NCBI RefSeq assembly: GCF_002741015.1
Contig: NZ_CP016617.1
Coordinates: 1,116,001 to 1,180,000 of the forward strand
Length of the DNA stretch: 64,000 bases
Direction of reading: 5' to 3'
From: Microvirga ossetica
GTDB lineage: Bacteria > Pseudomonadota > Alphaproteobacteria > Rhizobiales > Beijerinckiaceae
A model generated the notes under the pieces. It made no database searches. It had not been told where the DNA came from and worked only from the letters and a program-made list of their open reading frames with translations. Positions 17,500 through 25,589 of the stretch are shown in pieces; the first letter of the stretch is position 1, and each line of letters opens with the position of its first letter. A program made the translations under genes and the position numbers.

Positions 17500-18591
17500 C
17501 TATTGATTCTCGGGCTCGATGTGAGTGGAACGGCGCCATTCGCTCAGGAACCGCTGGCGCTTGGCGCGATCCTGAACGGCCAGCAATTCAGGCCCAATGG
17601 TGATCGGCCGCAGAAGCCCTGATGAGGCAAGCCAGAGCGGACCGTCGACCTCCTCCGGAAGAGCTCCCTCAAAACTGAAGAAGAATGAGGCCTCGCGGCT
17701 CTTCCTCTGGCCTCTTTCCGAGAGCAGGTACTCCAAAAACCGGAAGGCGCTCACCGGATTTTTTGAGAACTGGGGGATGAACACTGCACGACTGAGGACA
17801 ACCGTGTAGTCGCGCGGAATGACGATGGCCAAGTGGGCACCGCGCCTTACGGCACCCACGGCATAGGATCCGATCAGGTTATAGCCAATGGCAAGACGCC
17901 CGGAAGTCAGGTCGGACACGAGATCCGTCGTGCAACAACTTGCCACCAGCCCTGCTCGCCCGAACGCCTCAAGGAGTCGCCCGAAGGTGGTCGTGCCGTG
18001 CGCGTCATAGGACGCAAAGAGATATCCGACTCCGGTTTGGGAGATATCGTAGGTGCCGACCTTCCCATTGTATTTCTCGGGCTTTGTCCGGAGAAGATCG
18101 ATGAGTTCCGCTCTGGTTCGCCGTACGTCCTCAGGCGGGACAAGGTCACGATTGTACACGATGACCGCCGGTTCAAACGTGAAGCCGAAGACTTCATCGC
18201 GCCATCTCGTCCAAGGCGGCAGCTGAAGGGTTATGGGGGACCGATAGCTTACAGCGCAGCCATCGTTGACGAGTTTGACCAAATGGTCGACAGACGATGA
18301 GAGGACCAGATCCATCGTTCCGTGCGTTGCATTGCACTCGGTGGTCGCCTTGCTGAACAGATCATTGGTCAGGTACTCGTTGTATTCGACCGTCACGTTC
18401 GGCGACAGGTCCTGGAAGTCACGGATCAACGGTTCCATGGCAGCAAGATCCGTCGCACCATGAACCGACAGGGTCATCTGCTCCCCGCCCGGAGCTGGAA
18501 AAACCGTGTTCCCAGCCGCTGTGATTGGGCCAGGCCACATTCCAATGAGAACCCAGATAGCAACCAGGGCAGCCTTTATTCTCGGGTTCAA
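17500..18591 (-). CDS. Extracellular solute-binding protein coupled to TctDE
   Basis: A 363-residue exported binding protein of the iron(III)/ABC class-1 type, with signal peptide (IKAALVAIWVLIGMWPGPITAA) and motifs LSVHGATDLAAMEPLIRDF, FTFEPAVIVYNRDLV and a C-terminal RFLEYLLSERGQRKSREA. No ABC permease is nearby. It starts at a TTG overlapping the tctE stop (TTGA) with GGAG upstream, so it is translationally coupled to tctD-tctE. Such proteins encoded with TctDE-type kinases probably bind the ligand in the periplasm and present it to the sensor. This is inference from context. Confidence 0.85.
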   Translation of the reverse strand: MNPRIKAALVAIWVLIGMWPGPITAAGNTVFPAPGGEQMTLSVHGATDLAAMEPLIRDFQDLSPNVTVEYNEYLTNDLFSKATTECNATHGTMDLVLSSSVDHLVKLVNDGCAVSYRSPITLQLPPWTRWRDEVFGFTFEPAVIVYNRDLVPPEDVRRTRAELIDLLRTKPEKYNGKVGTYDISQTGVGYLFASYDAHGTTTFGRLLEAFGRAGLVASCCTTDLVSDLTSGRLAIGYNLIGSYAVGAVRRGAHLAIVIPRDYTVVLSRAVFIPQFSKNPVSAFRFLEYLLSERGQRKSREASFFFSFEGALPEEVDGPLWLASSGLLRPITIGPELLAVQDRAKRQRFLSEWRRSTHIEPENQ

Positions 18592-19991
18592 AGTGCATCT
18601 CCGCTGTCGGGCGGCTTCGGAGCATCACGCAGTCTCCTGAAGTGCAGGATGACTGCAAATCCATCCTCCGAGCGCTCGCGAAACCGAAGTTCACCCCCAT
18701 GCGCACGAACGACGTCTCCTGCGATGGACAAGCCCAAGCCGGAGCCGGTGGCGCTCTTTGTATGGAAGGGTTCCCGGACCTGCTGCCATTCGGATACTGG
18801 GATCCCTGGCCCGTCATCGACCACTTCGACGATGGCGGCGTCGTCCTCCGCAAAAACGCGAACCTCCAGGCGTGTCTCCGCCCCGTGCTTGAGCGCATTG
18901 TGGATCAGGTTCGACAGGGCTTCGCGCAGGCTGACGGCATCTCCTCGCATGAGAACGGGGTCAGGTGGCTCCTTGAAGGAGATGTCCACGTCACGATCGA
19001 GCGACAGGGGAACCGCATTGATCAGCATTTGCCGCGCGAGGACAGCGAGATCGATGGTATCAAATTCTGCGATCTCGGCCCGGTGGATGATCATGGCATG
19101 GTTCAGCAGCTGGTTTGTCAGGCGGCCGAGTTCGGCGGTTCGCTCCCTGACTCTGTTGAGTTGCTGTTCGCGGCGCTCAGGCCGGGTCTCTTCGGTGAGG
19201 AGATCCACTTGCGACGCCAGTCCCGCCAGAGGGGTTCGAATCTGGTGCGCCGCGTCCGCAATGAACCGCTGCATCAGAGCAATCCGGCCGGAGAGCCGAT
19301 CCATAAAGCGGTTGATCGTGAACACGAGCGTTTGGATCTCGCGGGGGATCTCAAGATCGAGCGGGGTCAGATCCTTGGGGTCGCGCGATCGCAGCTCCCG
19401 CTCCACGCGGGTCAAGGGCTCCAGGGCTCGTCGAACAGCGAACAGGACGCCCATGAAGGCCAAGCTGGTCATGGCGAACACCAACAGCAGAGCCTTGAGC
19501 GTCAGGTCTCGCGTGAGGCTGGCACGAGCCTCACGCGTTTGAGCCACGATAACGTGGGTCCAGCCGGGCGCCACTGGATCTGAGACGAGCCGGCCGACGA
19601 CGGCGACACGCACCGGAAAGCCGCGGTATTCGCCATCAGAGATCAGGGGTTCGCGCGCGTCGGCAAAGGACCCGGCCGGGGCCAGATCATCGTATCCCGT
19701 GAGAACCTCCCCACGTGGGTCGACAACCTTGTAGAAGATGCGGTCGTTGACCGAGAGGGAGAGGGTCTCGAAGGCCGAGACCGGAGGATCGACAGATATC
19801 GCCCCTTCTTGGGCATAGATGCTCTCTGCGATCTGGAGGGCGGCTCCCACCAGGAGACGGTCATAGGCATCATCGGCGGCAATGCGAGCGTAGAACCACG
19901 CTGCCGTTCCCAGCGCGACGGACCCTGCAGCGAAGACGACAGCGATGATCAGAATAATGCGTGAGTAGAGGGAGCGACCCGGCCTGATCAT
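18588..19991 (-). CDS. tctE: Sensor histidine kinase TctE
   Basis: A 467-residue membrane sensor kinase. One helix near residues 12-35 and a second near 165-190 flank a periplasmic domain of the TctE-type 2CSK_N family. The phospho-acceptor His lies in FIADAAHQIRTPL (about residue 249), followed by the ATPase N box SNLIHNALKHG, G1 box DDGPGIP and G2 box GSGLGLSI. It senses tricarboxylates or their binding protein and phosphorylates TctD. I prefer the ATG that overlaps the tctD stop (ATGA) over a GTG two codons upstream. It is the middle gene of tctD-tctE-binding protein. Confidence 0.93.
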   Translation of the reverse strand: MIRPGRSLYSRIILIIAVVFAAGSVALGTAAWFYARIAADDAYDRLLVGAALQIAESIYAQEGAISVDPPVSAFETLSLSVNDRIFYKVVDPRGEVLTGYDDLAPAGSFADAREPLISDGEYRGFPVRVAVVGRLVSDPVAPGWTHVIVAQTREARASLTRDLTLKALLLVFAMTSLAFMGVLFAVRRALEPLTRVERELRSRDPKDLTPLDLEIPREIQTLVFTINRFMDRLSGRIALMQRFIADAAHQIRTPLAGLASQVDLLTEETRPERREQQLNRVRERTAELGRLTNQLLNHAMIIHRAEIAEFDTIDLAVLARQMLINAVPLSLDRDVDISFKEPPDPVLMRGDAVSLREALSNLIHNALKHGAETRLEVRVFAEDDAAIVEVVDDGPGIPVSEWQQVREPFHTKSATGSGLGLSIAGDVVRAHGGELRFRERSEDGFAVILHFRRLRDAPKPPDSGDAL

Positions 19992-20653
19992 TGGCACACG
20001 ATCTGATAGCCAAGCCCCCGCAGCGTCCGGATTTCCGCGCCGGACCCGGCCAGCTTCTTTCTCAGGCGGGCGACATACTGTTCCACGGCATTCGGACTGG
20101 GCTCGTCGTCAAACCCGAACAGCTGGTCGACAAGCTCGTCCTTGCCAAAGATCCGGCCTGGTCGTGTCGCCAGGATCTCGAGCAGCGTCAGTTCCCGCCG
20201 GGTCAGATCGATCGGGGTCCCATTGACCGCGACAGCTCTTGTGCCCCGATCAATGGTCACCTGTCCGCAGACCAGCTGGTTGGTGGATTCCCCGACACTG
20301 CGCCGAAGAAGCGCCCGGGCCCGGGCCTCCAGCTCACGGGAATCGAACGGCTTCACCAGATAATCGTCCGCACCAAGATCGAGAGCATCGACACGGTCGT
20401 CGACCTGTGATCGCGCCGTGAGGATGAGGACCGGGGTCTTTGATTTGCGCTGCCTGAGCCGTTTGAGGATCGAGAAGCCGTCGAGCGCCGGCAAGTTCAC
20501 GTCGAGGATCAGGAGATCGTAGGCCTGAACCTCCAACACCTCGTCCGCCACGCTTCCATCCTTCTCCCAGTCGACCGTGTGGCCGATCCGCTCGAACCGG
20601 GCAACGATCGCCTCTCCAACGTCCACGGTGTCCTCGACGAGCAGGATCCGCAT
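19988..20653 (-). CDS. tctD: OmpR-family response regulator TctD
   Basis: A 221-residue response regulator. The receiver domain has Asp51 in LLILDVNLPALDGFS as phosphorylation site, acidic residues at 7-8 (VED), Thr in LILTAR and Lys in DDYLVKPFDS. The C-terminal winged helix ends VEQYVARLRKKLAGSGAEI and IRTLRGLGYQIV. It binds DNA as a dimer on tandem repeats, and three such repeats with 11-base spacing occur in this window, one only 25-43 bases upstream of its own start. It probably activates tctCBA and may control itself and aclB. Confidence 0.94.
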   Translation of the reverse strand: MRILLVEDTVDVGEAIVARFERIGHTVDWEKDGSVADEVLEVQAYDLLILDVNLPALDGFSILKRLRQRKSKTPVLILTARSQVDDRVDALDLGADDYLVKPFDSRELEARARALLRRSVGESTNQLVCGQVTIDRGTRAVAVNGTPIDLTRRELTLLEILATRPGRIFGKDELVDQLFGFDDEPSPNAVEQYVARLRKKLAGSGAEIRTLRGLGYQIVCQ

Positions 20654-20677
20654 CTTCGCCTCTCATCAACGGCCGCT

Positions 20678-20696
20678 GTCAGGTTGATGACAGGTT
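20678..20696 (+). promoter_or_regulatory. Tandem direct repeat, TctD-like box 3 (tctD-aclB intergenic)
   Basis: The site reads GTCAGGTT-GAT-GACAGGTT and matches the tctC box at 19 of 21 positions. It lies between the divergent tctD (25 bases away on the minus strand) and aclB (about 180 bases away on the plus strand). Its orientation, the same relative to aclB as the tctC box is to tctC, would suit activation of aclBA, while its closeness to tctD would suit autoregulation. Confidence 0.65.
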
Positions 20697-20873
20697 CACA
20701 GGGTACGCAACTCCCATGAGGCCGCCAAGGGAATGTTCGAGGTCCGCCCGACAGGCCTCCTAAACGGCTCGCACGAAGAGCCATCACGCATGGCTGTAGC
20801 AGGATGACGAGGGTGGTGGTCCAACTGCGACCACCTGCCGTCAGCGAGAGCGATTGTCAAAGGGAGGATACAG

Positions 20874-22160
20874 ATGCAGATCACAGGCATGCTCCACGGA
20901 GCCAAGCTGCTTCAGTTCGCCGGGTTCCCGACCTCGGAGGTCCTCGGCCCCGATGCCAGCGAGGAAGAGATCCGAGCGCTCATTGACCGCCATGGCAGCG
21001 TGTTCATCAAGCCGGTGTTCAAGGGCGGGGTTGGCAAGAAGGGCAAGGCCGGGCTGCTCGGTCGGGCCTCCGACCTGAAGACGGCGCTCAAGGAGAAGGA
21101 GCGGCTCTATTTCGTCGAGCATCGGGTCGGCCCGACCGCGGCCAAGGCCAACGGGGTCACCTTCGAGGGAGCAGTCCCGGCCGAGCACGAGGTCTACTTC
21201 TCGATTGCCGACTCGACCCGCTTTCGCGCTCCCACCATGACCCTGACCCACCATGGCGGCATGGACATCGAGGAGATCGACAAAAGCCTCGTGGCCCAGA
21301 TCCCCTTTGATGCGCTGACCGGCCTCAAGGCCTTCGTGGTCGCCAACGCCCTGTCGGAGCTCAACGCCCTCAAGCCGATCATCTCGCCCCTCGTCCAGCA
21401 GTTGCCCAAGCTGTGGGAGCTCTACCACAACTTCGGCATGACCACGCTGGAGCTCAACCCGATCCGCATGCGGCCGGACCGGAACGGGCGCCTGACCCCG
21501 GTGGCGTGTGACTTCAAGTGCGGCTTCGACCGCGACGATCCGCGCTGGGAGCGGCTCAACCTTCCCAACCACCTGTTTGCCACCGACTACTCGGACTTCG
21601 AGCTCGAGATCAACCAGCTCCGCACCTACCAGGGCCAGAGTGACGTCTACGTCATCAACCCGCAGGGCACCATCCTGGCGCCCACCTTCGGTGGCGGCGC
21701 CAACTCTCTCGTCACCCAGATGCTGGGCGACGATGCAATCATCTCGTCGGACTTCGGGGGCAACCCTCCGTATGAGAAGATGAAGAAAGTCGCACAGATC
21801 TGCTTCAAGCACTGGCTCAAGCAGTCGAACGTCCTGTTCATCATCGGCGGCAAGTCCAACAACACCGACATCTTCGAGACCTTCCGGGCGATGGCCGATG
21901 CCCTGCGGGAGCATTTCGGCCAGCATGGCCCCTCGCCGCTCTACGTCGTGGCCGGCCGCGGCGGGCCGAATCTGGTGCGTGGCATGGGTGTCTTGCGCGA
22001 CACAATCGAGGCTCTCGGCCTGCCGTATCGCCTCTTCGGCTTCGACTCCGACATGAGCGAGGTCATCAACTACGCCCGTGCCGCAGATGCCTGGATGAAG
22101 GCTGGCGGACGTGACGAGGTCGCGGCGAAGCTCCGCATTCCTTTGGCGACCGCAGCCTGA
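20874..22160 (+). CDS. aclB: ATP-citrate lyase, small (ATP-grasp/citrate-binding) subunit
   Basis: A 428-residue protein corresponding to the N-terminal third of eukaryotic ATP-citrate lyase. It has an ATP-grasp region (FIKPVFKGGVGKKGKAG, LELNPIRMRP) and a C-terminal citrate-binding domain with PTFGGGANSLVTQMLGDD and LYVVAGRGGPN. With AclA it splits citrate to acetyl-CoA and oxaloacetate using ATP and CoA. The start follows a strong GGGAGG. aclA begins 37 bases downstream, but that gene is destroyed, so the enzyme cannot be assembled from this locus. Placing the gene beside TctCBA/TctDE suggests use of imported citrate. Confidence 0.88.
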   Translation: MQITGMLHGAKLLQFAGFPTSEVLGPDASEEEIRALIDRHGSVFIKPVFKGGVGKKGKAGLLGRASDLKTALKEKERLYFVEHRVGPTAAKANGVTFEGAVPAEHEVYFSIADSTRFRAPTMTLTHHGGMDIEEIDKSLVAQIPFDALTGLKAFVVANALSELNALKPIISPLVQQLPKLWELYHNFGMTTLELNPIRMRPDRNGRLTPVACDFKCGFDRDDPRWERLNLPNHLFATDYSDFELEINQLRTYQGQSDVYVINPQGTILAPTFGGGANSLVTQMLGDDAIISSDFGGNPPYEKMKKVAQICFKHWLKQSNVLFIIGGKSNNTDIFETFRAMADALREHFGQHGPSPLYVVAGRGGPNLVRGMGVLRDTIEALGLPYRLFGFDSDMSEVINYARAADAWMKAGGRDEVAAKLRIPLATAA

Positions 22161-22197
22161 GCGGGACTGACGATACAAACAGACTGGAGGAGACACA

Positions 22198-22407
22198 ATG
22201 TTCAAGCAAGGCGTCGGCAGCTTCAAGTATCACGTAGGCATCAGCTCGCTCGACCAAATCGCCACCCGCGACGATCGGGTCTGCGTGCTCAACATCCTGG
22301 GCGGCGAGTCGAGTGACGTCACTCCCGTCGGGCACGCCTACTCTGGCGGCAACGTGGTGTTCGGCACCTCGCCAGGCCGCAGCGGCCAGGTCCTGGAAAC
22401 TCCGGAG
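22198..22407 (+). pseudogene. aclA: ATP-citrate lyase large subunit, 5' fragment
   Basis: After GGAGGAG and ATG the frame encodes FKQGVGSFKYHVGISSLDQ, VCVLNILGGESSDVTPVGHAY and NVVFGTSPGRSGQVLETP, the CoA-ligase-like start of AclA. At about residue 70 it runs into the inverted repeat of a serine-recombinase element. Everything between here and the C-terminal fragment at 24370, roughly 400 residues including the phospho-His and citrate-synthase-like core, is missing. The insertion was therefore accompanied by a deletion. Confidence 0.85.
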
Positions 22408-24058
22408 GACGTGTTGGACAATGGTGCAAAGTTCGGCCTGCCTCAGATGGACCTGAGACGCCAGGATCGACCCGGAAGATCACCCGAACCACATCATCGG
22501 CAACCTCGATGCGCTTGACGAGAGTACAGATGATGTCGCGCCTTGTCGTCCAATCCGCCCCCGCGAGCCGATCGTGCACCAGCGCGGCAAACAGGTCGAG
22601 TTTGCCAATCACGAGGTGCAGCGAGCGGACTTGCTCATCGGCTTCCTGGTGAGCCTTGGCTTCGGCTTCCAGCCGGGCTGTCCGGCGGCGCAACGCGGCC
22701 AAGCGCGGCTCGAATTCAGGCTTCTCGATCAGCCCCTCGGTGTAGCTGTCGATCAGTCGCTCGATCGCGCGGCGGGCCTTGGCCCGTTGACGGCCAAGGG
22801 CATCAAGTTCGAGCCGATGCGGCGTGGCCTGCACCGCGTCCAGGCGCCGCTGATACTCCGCGATGACCCGGGCCGGATCGTCGAGCAGCCGGCAGACCTC
22901 GGTCCACACCGCCTCATCGAGCAACTCCGTGGCGACCAGCCGGGCATCGCACCGGAACGCACCGTGGAAACGGCTGCGGTCGGTGCCGCAACAGCGATAG
23001 TAGCGCCACTGCCCGCGATGGTGATGGCCGGTGAACCCATAGCCACACTTCTGGCAGACCAGCAGGCCGCGCAGCAGATACTGGACGCCCGCAAGCCGCT
23101 CGCGACTGCGTCTGCGGTTCTCCTCCAACTGCTCGGCGACACTCGCAAAGAGTTCTTCGCCGACAATCGCTGGCACCGCGATGCTGATATGTCGTTCGGG
23201 CGTGGCGAGCACTTGCCGCCAGGGCCGTCGCGGCAGGCCATCGTGGCCGCGCGGCGGATGAAGCGGCGGCCGCCACGGCACGCTCTGGCGGCGACCATAA
23301 AGCGCCTGTCCCGCATAGGCGGGGTTGAGCAGCATGCTATGGATCATCGCCCGGCTCCAGTGTCGCCGCCCAGTCGGACTCGGAAGTCCGCTGTCGTGCA
23401 GGCGTCGGCAGACCCCCGCCAGCGTCAAGCGTTCGTGCCCGACCCAGGTGAAGATCTGGCGCACGATCCGGGCGGCCTCCTCATCAATCTCGTAGCGTGC
23501 GTCTCCCCCACCAGCCTCACGCGTGATGTAGCGGTAGCCGAAGGGCGCACGGGACAGGACGCTGACGGCACCGGTCTGGGCGCGATGGCGCTTGCCACGC
23601 CGGCTGCGCTCCAGCACCTTGGCTCTCTCATACTCGGCGAACATACCCTGCAGTTGCAGCAGCAGGCTGTCTTCGGGCGTGGTCCCGATCGGGTGATTGA
23701 GGAAAACGACTTGGGTGCCGGCATGGGCGAACTCCTCGATCAGCAGAACCTGATGCGCATAGCTGCGAGCCAGGCGATCCGGGGCATGGACGTAGATCAG
23801 GTCGATCGCCGACAGTGCCACGAGGTCGCGTAGATGCTCCAGCGCGGGACGGATCAGGCTGGCGCCGCTGTGGCCGTTGTCGATGAACCGCAGATCATCC
23901 CGCAAGTCGTGGCCATCCTGCTCTGCTCGCGCGGTCAGTTCCGCCAATTGGCTGTCGATGGTGTGATGCTCAGCCTGCTGGTCGGTAGAGACCCGGGCGT
24001 AAAGGGCGACCTGCAGGGTCTGCGGTGCCGAAACGGCTCTCAGGTGCGGAGTTCTCAT
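22319..24058 (-). CDS. Large serine recombinase
   Basis: About 579 residues. The N-terminal resolvase domain has ALYARVSTDQQ with the nucleophilic Ser near residue 23, then IYVHAPDRLARS and KVLERSRRGKRHRAQTG. A recombinase domain (APFGYRYI, LLNPAYAGQALYGRR) and a zinc ribbon (LLVCQKCGYGFTGHH with a later CDARL) follow, then a coiled coil. The start was set at MRTPHLR after GGGAG. The reading frame does not stop inside the element but runs through the inverted repeat into aclA antisense DNA and ends at 22319, so the native C-terminus is probably near 22430. Likely active in excision or transposition. Confidence 0.85.
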   Translation of the reverse strand: MRTPHLRAVSAPQTLQVALYARVSTDQQAEHHTIDSQLAELTARAEQDGHDLRDDLRFIDNGHSGASLIRPALEHLRDLVALSAIDLIYVHAPDRLARSYAHQVLLIEEFAHAGTQVVFLNHPIGTTPEDSLLLQLQGMFAEYERAKVLERSRRGKRHRAQTGAVSVLSRAPFGYRYITREAGGGDARYEIDEEAARIVRQIFTWVGHERLTLAGVCRRLHDSGLPSPTGRRHWSRAMIHSMLLNPAYAGQALYGRRQSVPWRPPLHPPRGHDGLPRRPWRQVLATPERHISIAVPAIVGEELFASVAEQLEENRRRSRERLAGVQYLLRGLLVCQKCGYGFTGHHHRGQWRYYRCCGTDRSRFHGAFRCDARLVATELLDEAVWTEVCRLLDDPARVIAEYQRRLDAVQATPHRLELDALGRQRAKARRAIERLIDSYTEGLIEKPEFEPRLAALRRRTARLEAEAKAHQEADEQVRSLHLVIGKLDLFAALVHDRLAGADWTTRRDIICTLVKRIEVADDVVRVIFRVDPGVSGPSEAGRTLHHCPTRPPEFPGPGRCGLARCRTPRCRQSRRARRE

Positions 24059-24369
24059 CGTACGCTCCCTTGGACATGGCGGCCTGCGCCCGTGATGGCA
24101 GGGAACAGGTGCGCAGGGGCAGGAGGCGCTCGTAGGCGCGTCCCAGGACTTCTTGACTGCCCCGTCTGACCTCGAAGCCGACCTCAAGGCGCAGAGGATG
24201 GCGCCTTTTGCAAAGCTTGGCCATTGCGGTCCTCGTCCTTCATCGGCCTGGTTCGTTCAGAGCCGGTTGAAGGCTTTAACTTAGGACCTGTCGTGTGACG
24301 CCGAAGCGCCTCGCGAGCGACTGTATGAACAAAGCTGATCGCAAACTTTGCACCATTGTCTAGCACGTC
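22408..24369. mobile_element. Serine-recombinase element with 26-bp inverted repeats, inserted in aclA
   Basis: The ends are inverted copies of each other: GACGTG(T/C)T(G/A) followed by a perfect 17-base GACAATGGTGCAAAGTT at 22417-22433, and its complement at 24344-24360. Between them lies one large serine-recombinase gene. The outer flanks are the two ends of aclA. No target duplication is evident. Large serine recombinases do not usually make long terminal inverted repeats, so the repeats may be recombination sites or the ends of a compact transposon. Confidence 0.7.
24059..24343. other. Upstream part of the serine-recombinase element
   Basis: Noncoding sequence of about 285 bases between the recombinase start and the right inverted repeat. 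It should contain the recombinase promoter. No second gene is seen. Confidence 0.4.
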
Positions 24370-24756
24370 GGCGTGAACCACCCGGTGTTCAAGGACAAGC
24401 CCGTGAACCATGACCCGCGCGAGGTCTTCGTGCGCGAGTTGTTCGGGCGCCGCGAGGAATACAACGTCTTCCATGAGTACTACCAGGAACTCGTGAGGGC
24501 GCTGTACGAGACCGGCGTCTCGCGCACCGTGTACTGCGTCAACATCGATGCCGTGATCGCAGCCCTGCTCCTCAAGATGCTGTGGCAACCCTATCGGGAC
24601 GGTGCCTTGACCCAGGAGGCTCTCGAGACGAGCGCGTTCACGATCTTCCTCTACGCCCGCATGCTCGGATGCGCTGCCGAGGTCGACGACCACCTCAACC
24701 GCGGCCGAAACATGGACACGCGGACGGCGGCATCTAAATGCCAGTTTGTGTCTTAA
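24370..24756 (+). pseudogene. aclA: ATP-citrate lyase large subunit, 3' fragment
   Basis: Directly after the right inverted repeat the frame resumes with NHPVFKDKPVNHDPREVFVR and VYCVNIDAVIAALLLKMLW, ending HLNRGRNMDTRTAASKC. This is the citrate-synthase-like C-terminus of AclA, about 125 residues. The expected preceding region is absent. It can have no function by itself. It confirms that a single aclA gene once spanned the element. Confidence 0.85.
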
Positions 24757-24791
24757 GACTGCGGGCCTTCTAGATTGAGGAGATCACGACA

Positions 24792-25589
24792 ATGAACACG
24801 CTGTTCGACCCTCAGGTGTGGCTCAGCCTTCTCACCCTGACCGCCCTGGAGGTGGTGCTCAGCGTCGACAACTTGGTCGTCATCGCGCTCCTGGTCGGCA
24901 AGCTGCCTGCCCCGCAGCAGCCATTCGCACGCAAGCTCGGAATGACCCTGGCCCTGGTGCCTCGGTTGGTTCTGCTCTTTGCCATTGGTTGGGTTCTCAG
25001 CCTCACCGAACCGCTGTTTTCGGCCTTTGGCCAGAGCTTCACGGGCAAGGATCTGATCCTGATCGCCGGTGGGCTCTTCCTGGTCTACAAGGCCGTGCAG
25101 GAGATCCATGCCAATCTCGAGGGCGTCGAAGGGGAAGCTACGGCCAAGATGTATGGCAAGGTAGCCACTGTGGTTATTCAAATCGCAGTGATCAATCTCG
25201 TGTTCTCGATCGACTCGATTGTCACCGCGGTGGGCCTTGCGACCGAGATCTGGGTGATGGCCGTTGCTGTTGTTCTGTCCATGATTGTGCTCATGGCGGC
25301 GGCGCGGCCGGTTGGCGAGTTCGTTGAACGCCATCCGACCACCAAGATGCTGGCGCTCTCATTCCTGGTGATGATCGGCACCACGCTCGTTGCCGACGGC
25401 TTCGGCGTCCACTTCAATCATGCCTTCATCTATGTCTCGATGGTCTTCTCGGTTGCGGTCGAGGCGCTCAACACGGTTGCGCGGCGCCGGGCCGCCAAGG
25501 TGGTTCATCTTCATAACCCGTACGGCAACCCTGAGGCTGCGGTCGAGAACGGTGATGAACCGCAGGCTAGAACCAGCCCCGCCACTTGA
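24792..25589 (+). CDS. TerC-family membrane protein
   Basis: A 265-residue integral membrane protein with about seven helices. The TerC signatures are clear: ALEVVLSVDNLVVIALLV at the start with the conserved acidic residue, and INLVFSIDSIVTAVGLA in the middle, an inverted second copy of the same motif. TerC/Alx proteins are linked to tellurite resistance and to manganese or calcium export. A GAGGAG ribosome site precedes the ATG. Its last 23 bases overlap the end of the convergent CorA-like gene. It follows other metal-related genes in the window. Confidence 0.88.
   Translation: MNTLFDPQVWLSLLTLTALEVVLSVDNLVVIALLVGKLPAPQQPFARKLGMTLALVPRLVLLFAIGWVLSLTEPLFSAFGQSFTGKDLILIAGGLFLVYKAVQEIHANLEGVEGEATAKMYGKVATVVIQIAVINLVFSIDSIVTAVGLATEIWVMAVAVVLSMIVLMAAARPVGEFVERHPTTKMLALSFLVMIGTTLVADGFGVHFNHAFIYVSMVFSVAVEALNTVARRRAAKVVHLHNPYGNPEAAVENGDEPQARTSPAT

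Noticed and set aside
22574..23833. Plus-strand frame of 419 codons inside the recombinase element
   Set aside because: It is antisense to the serine recombinase and contains no domain.
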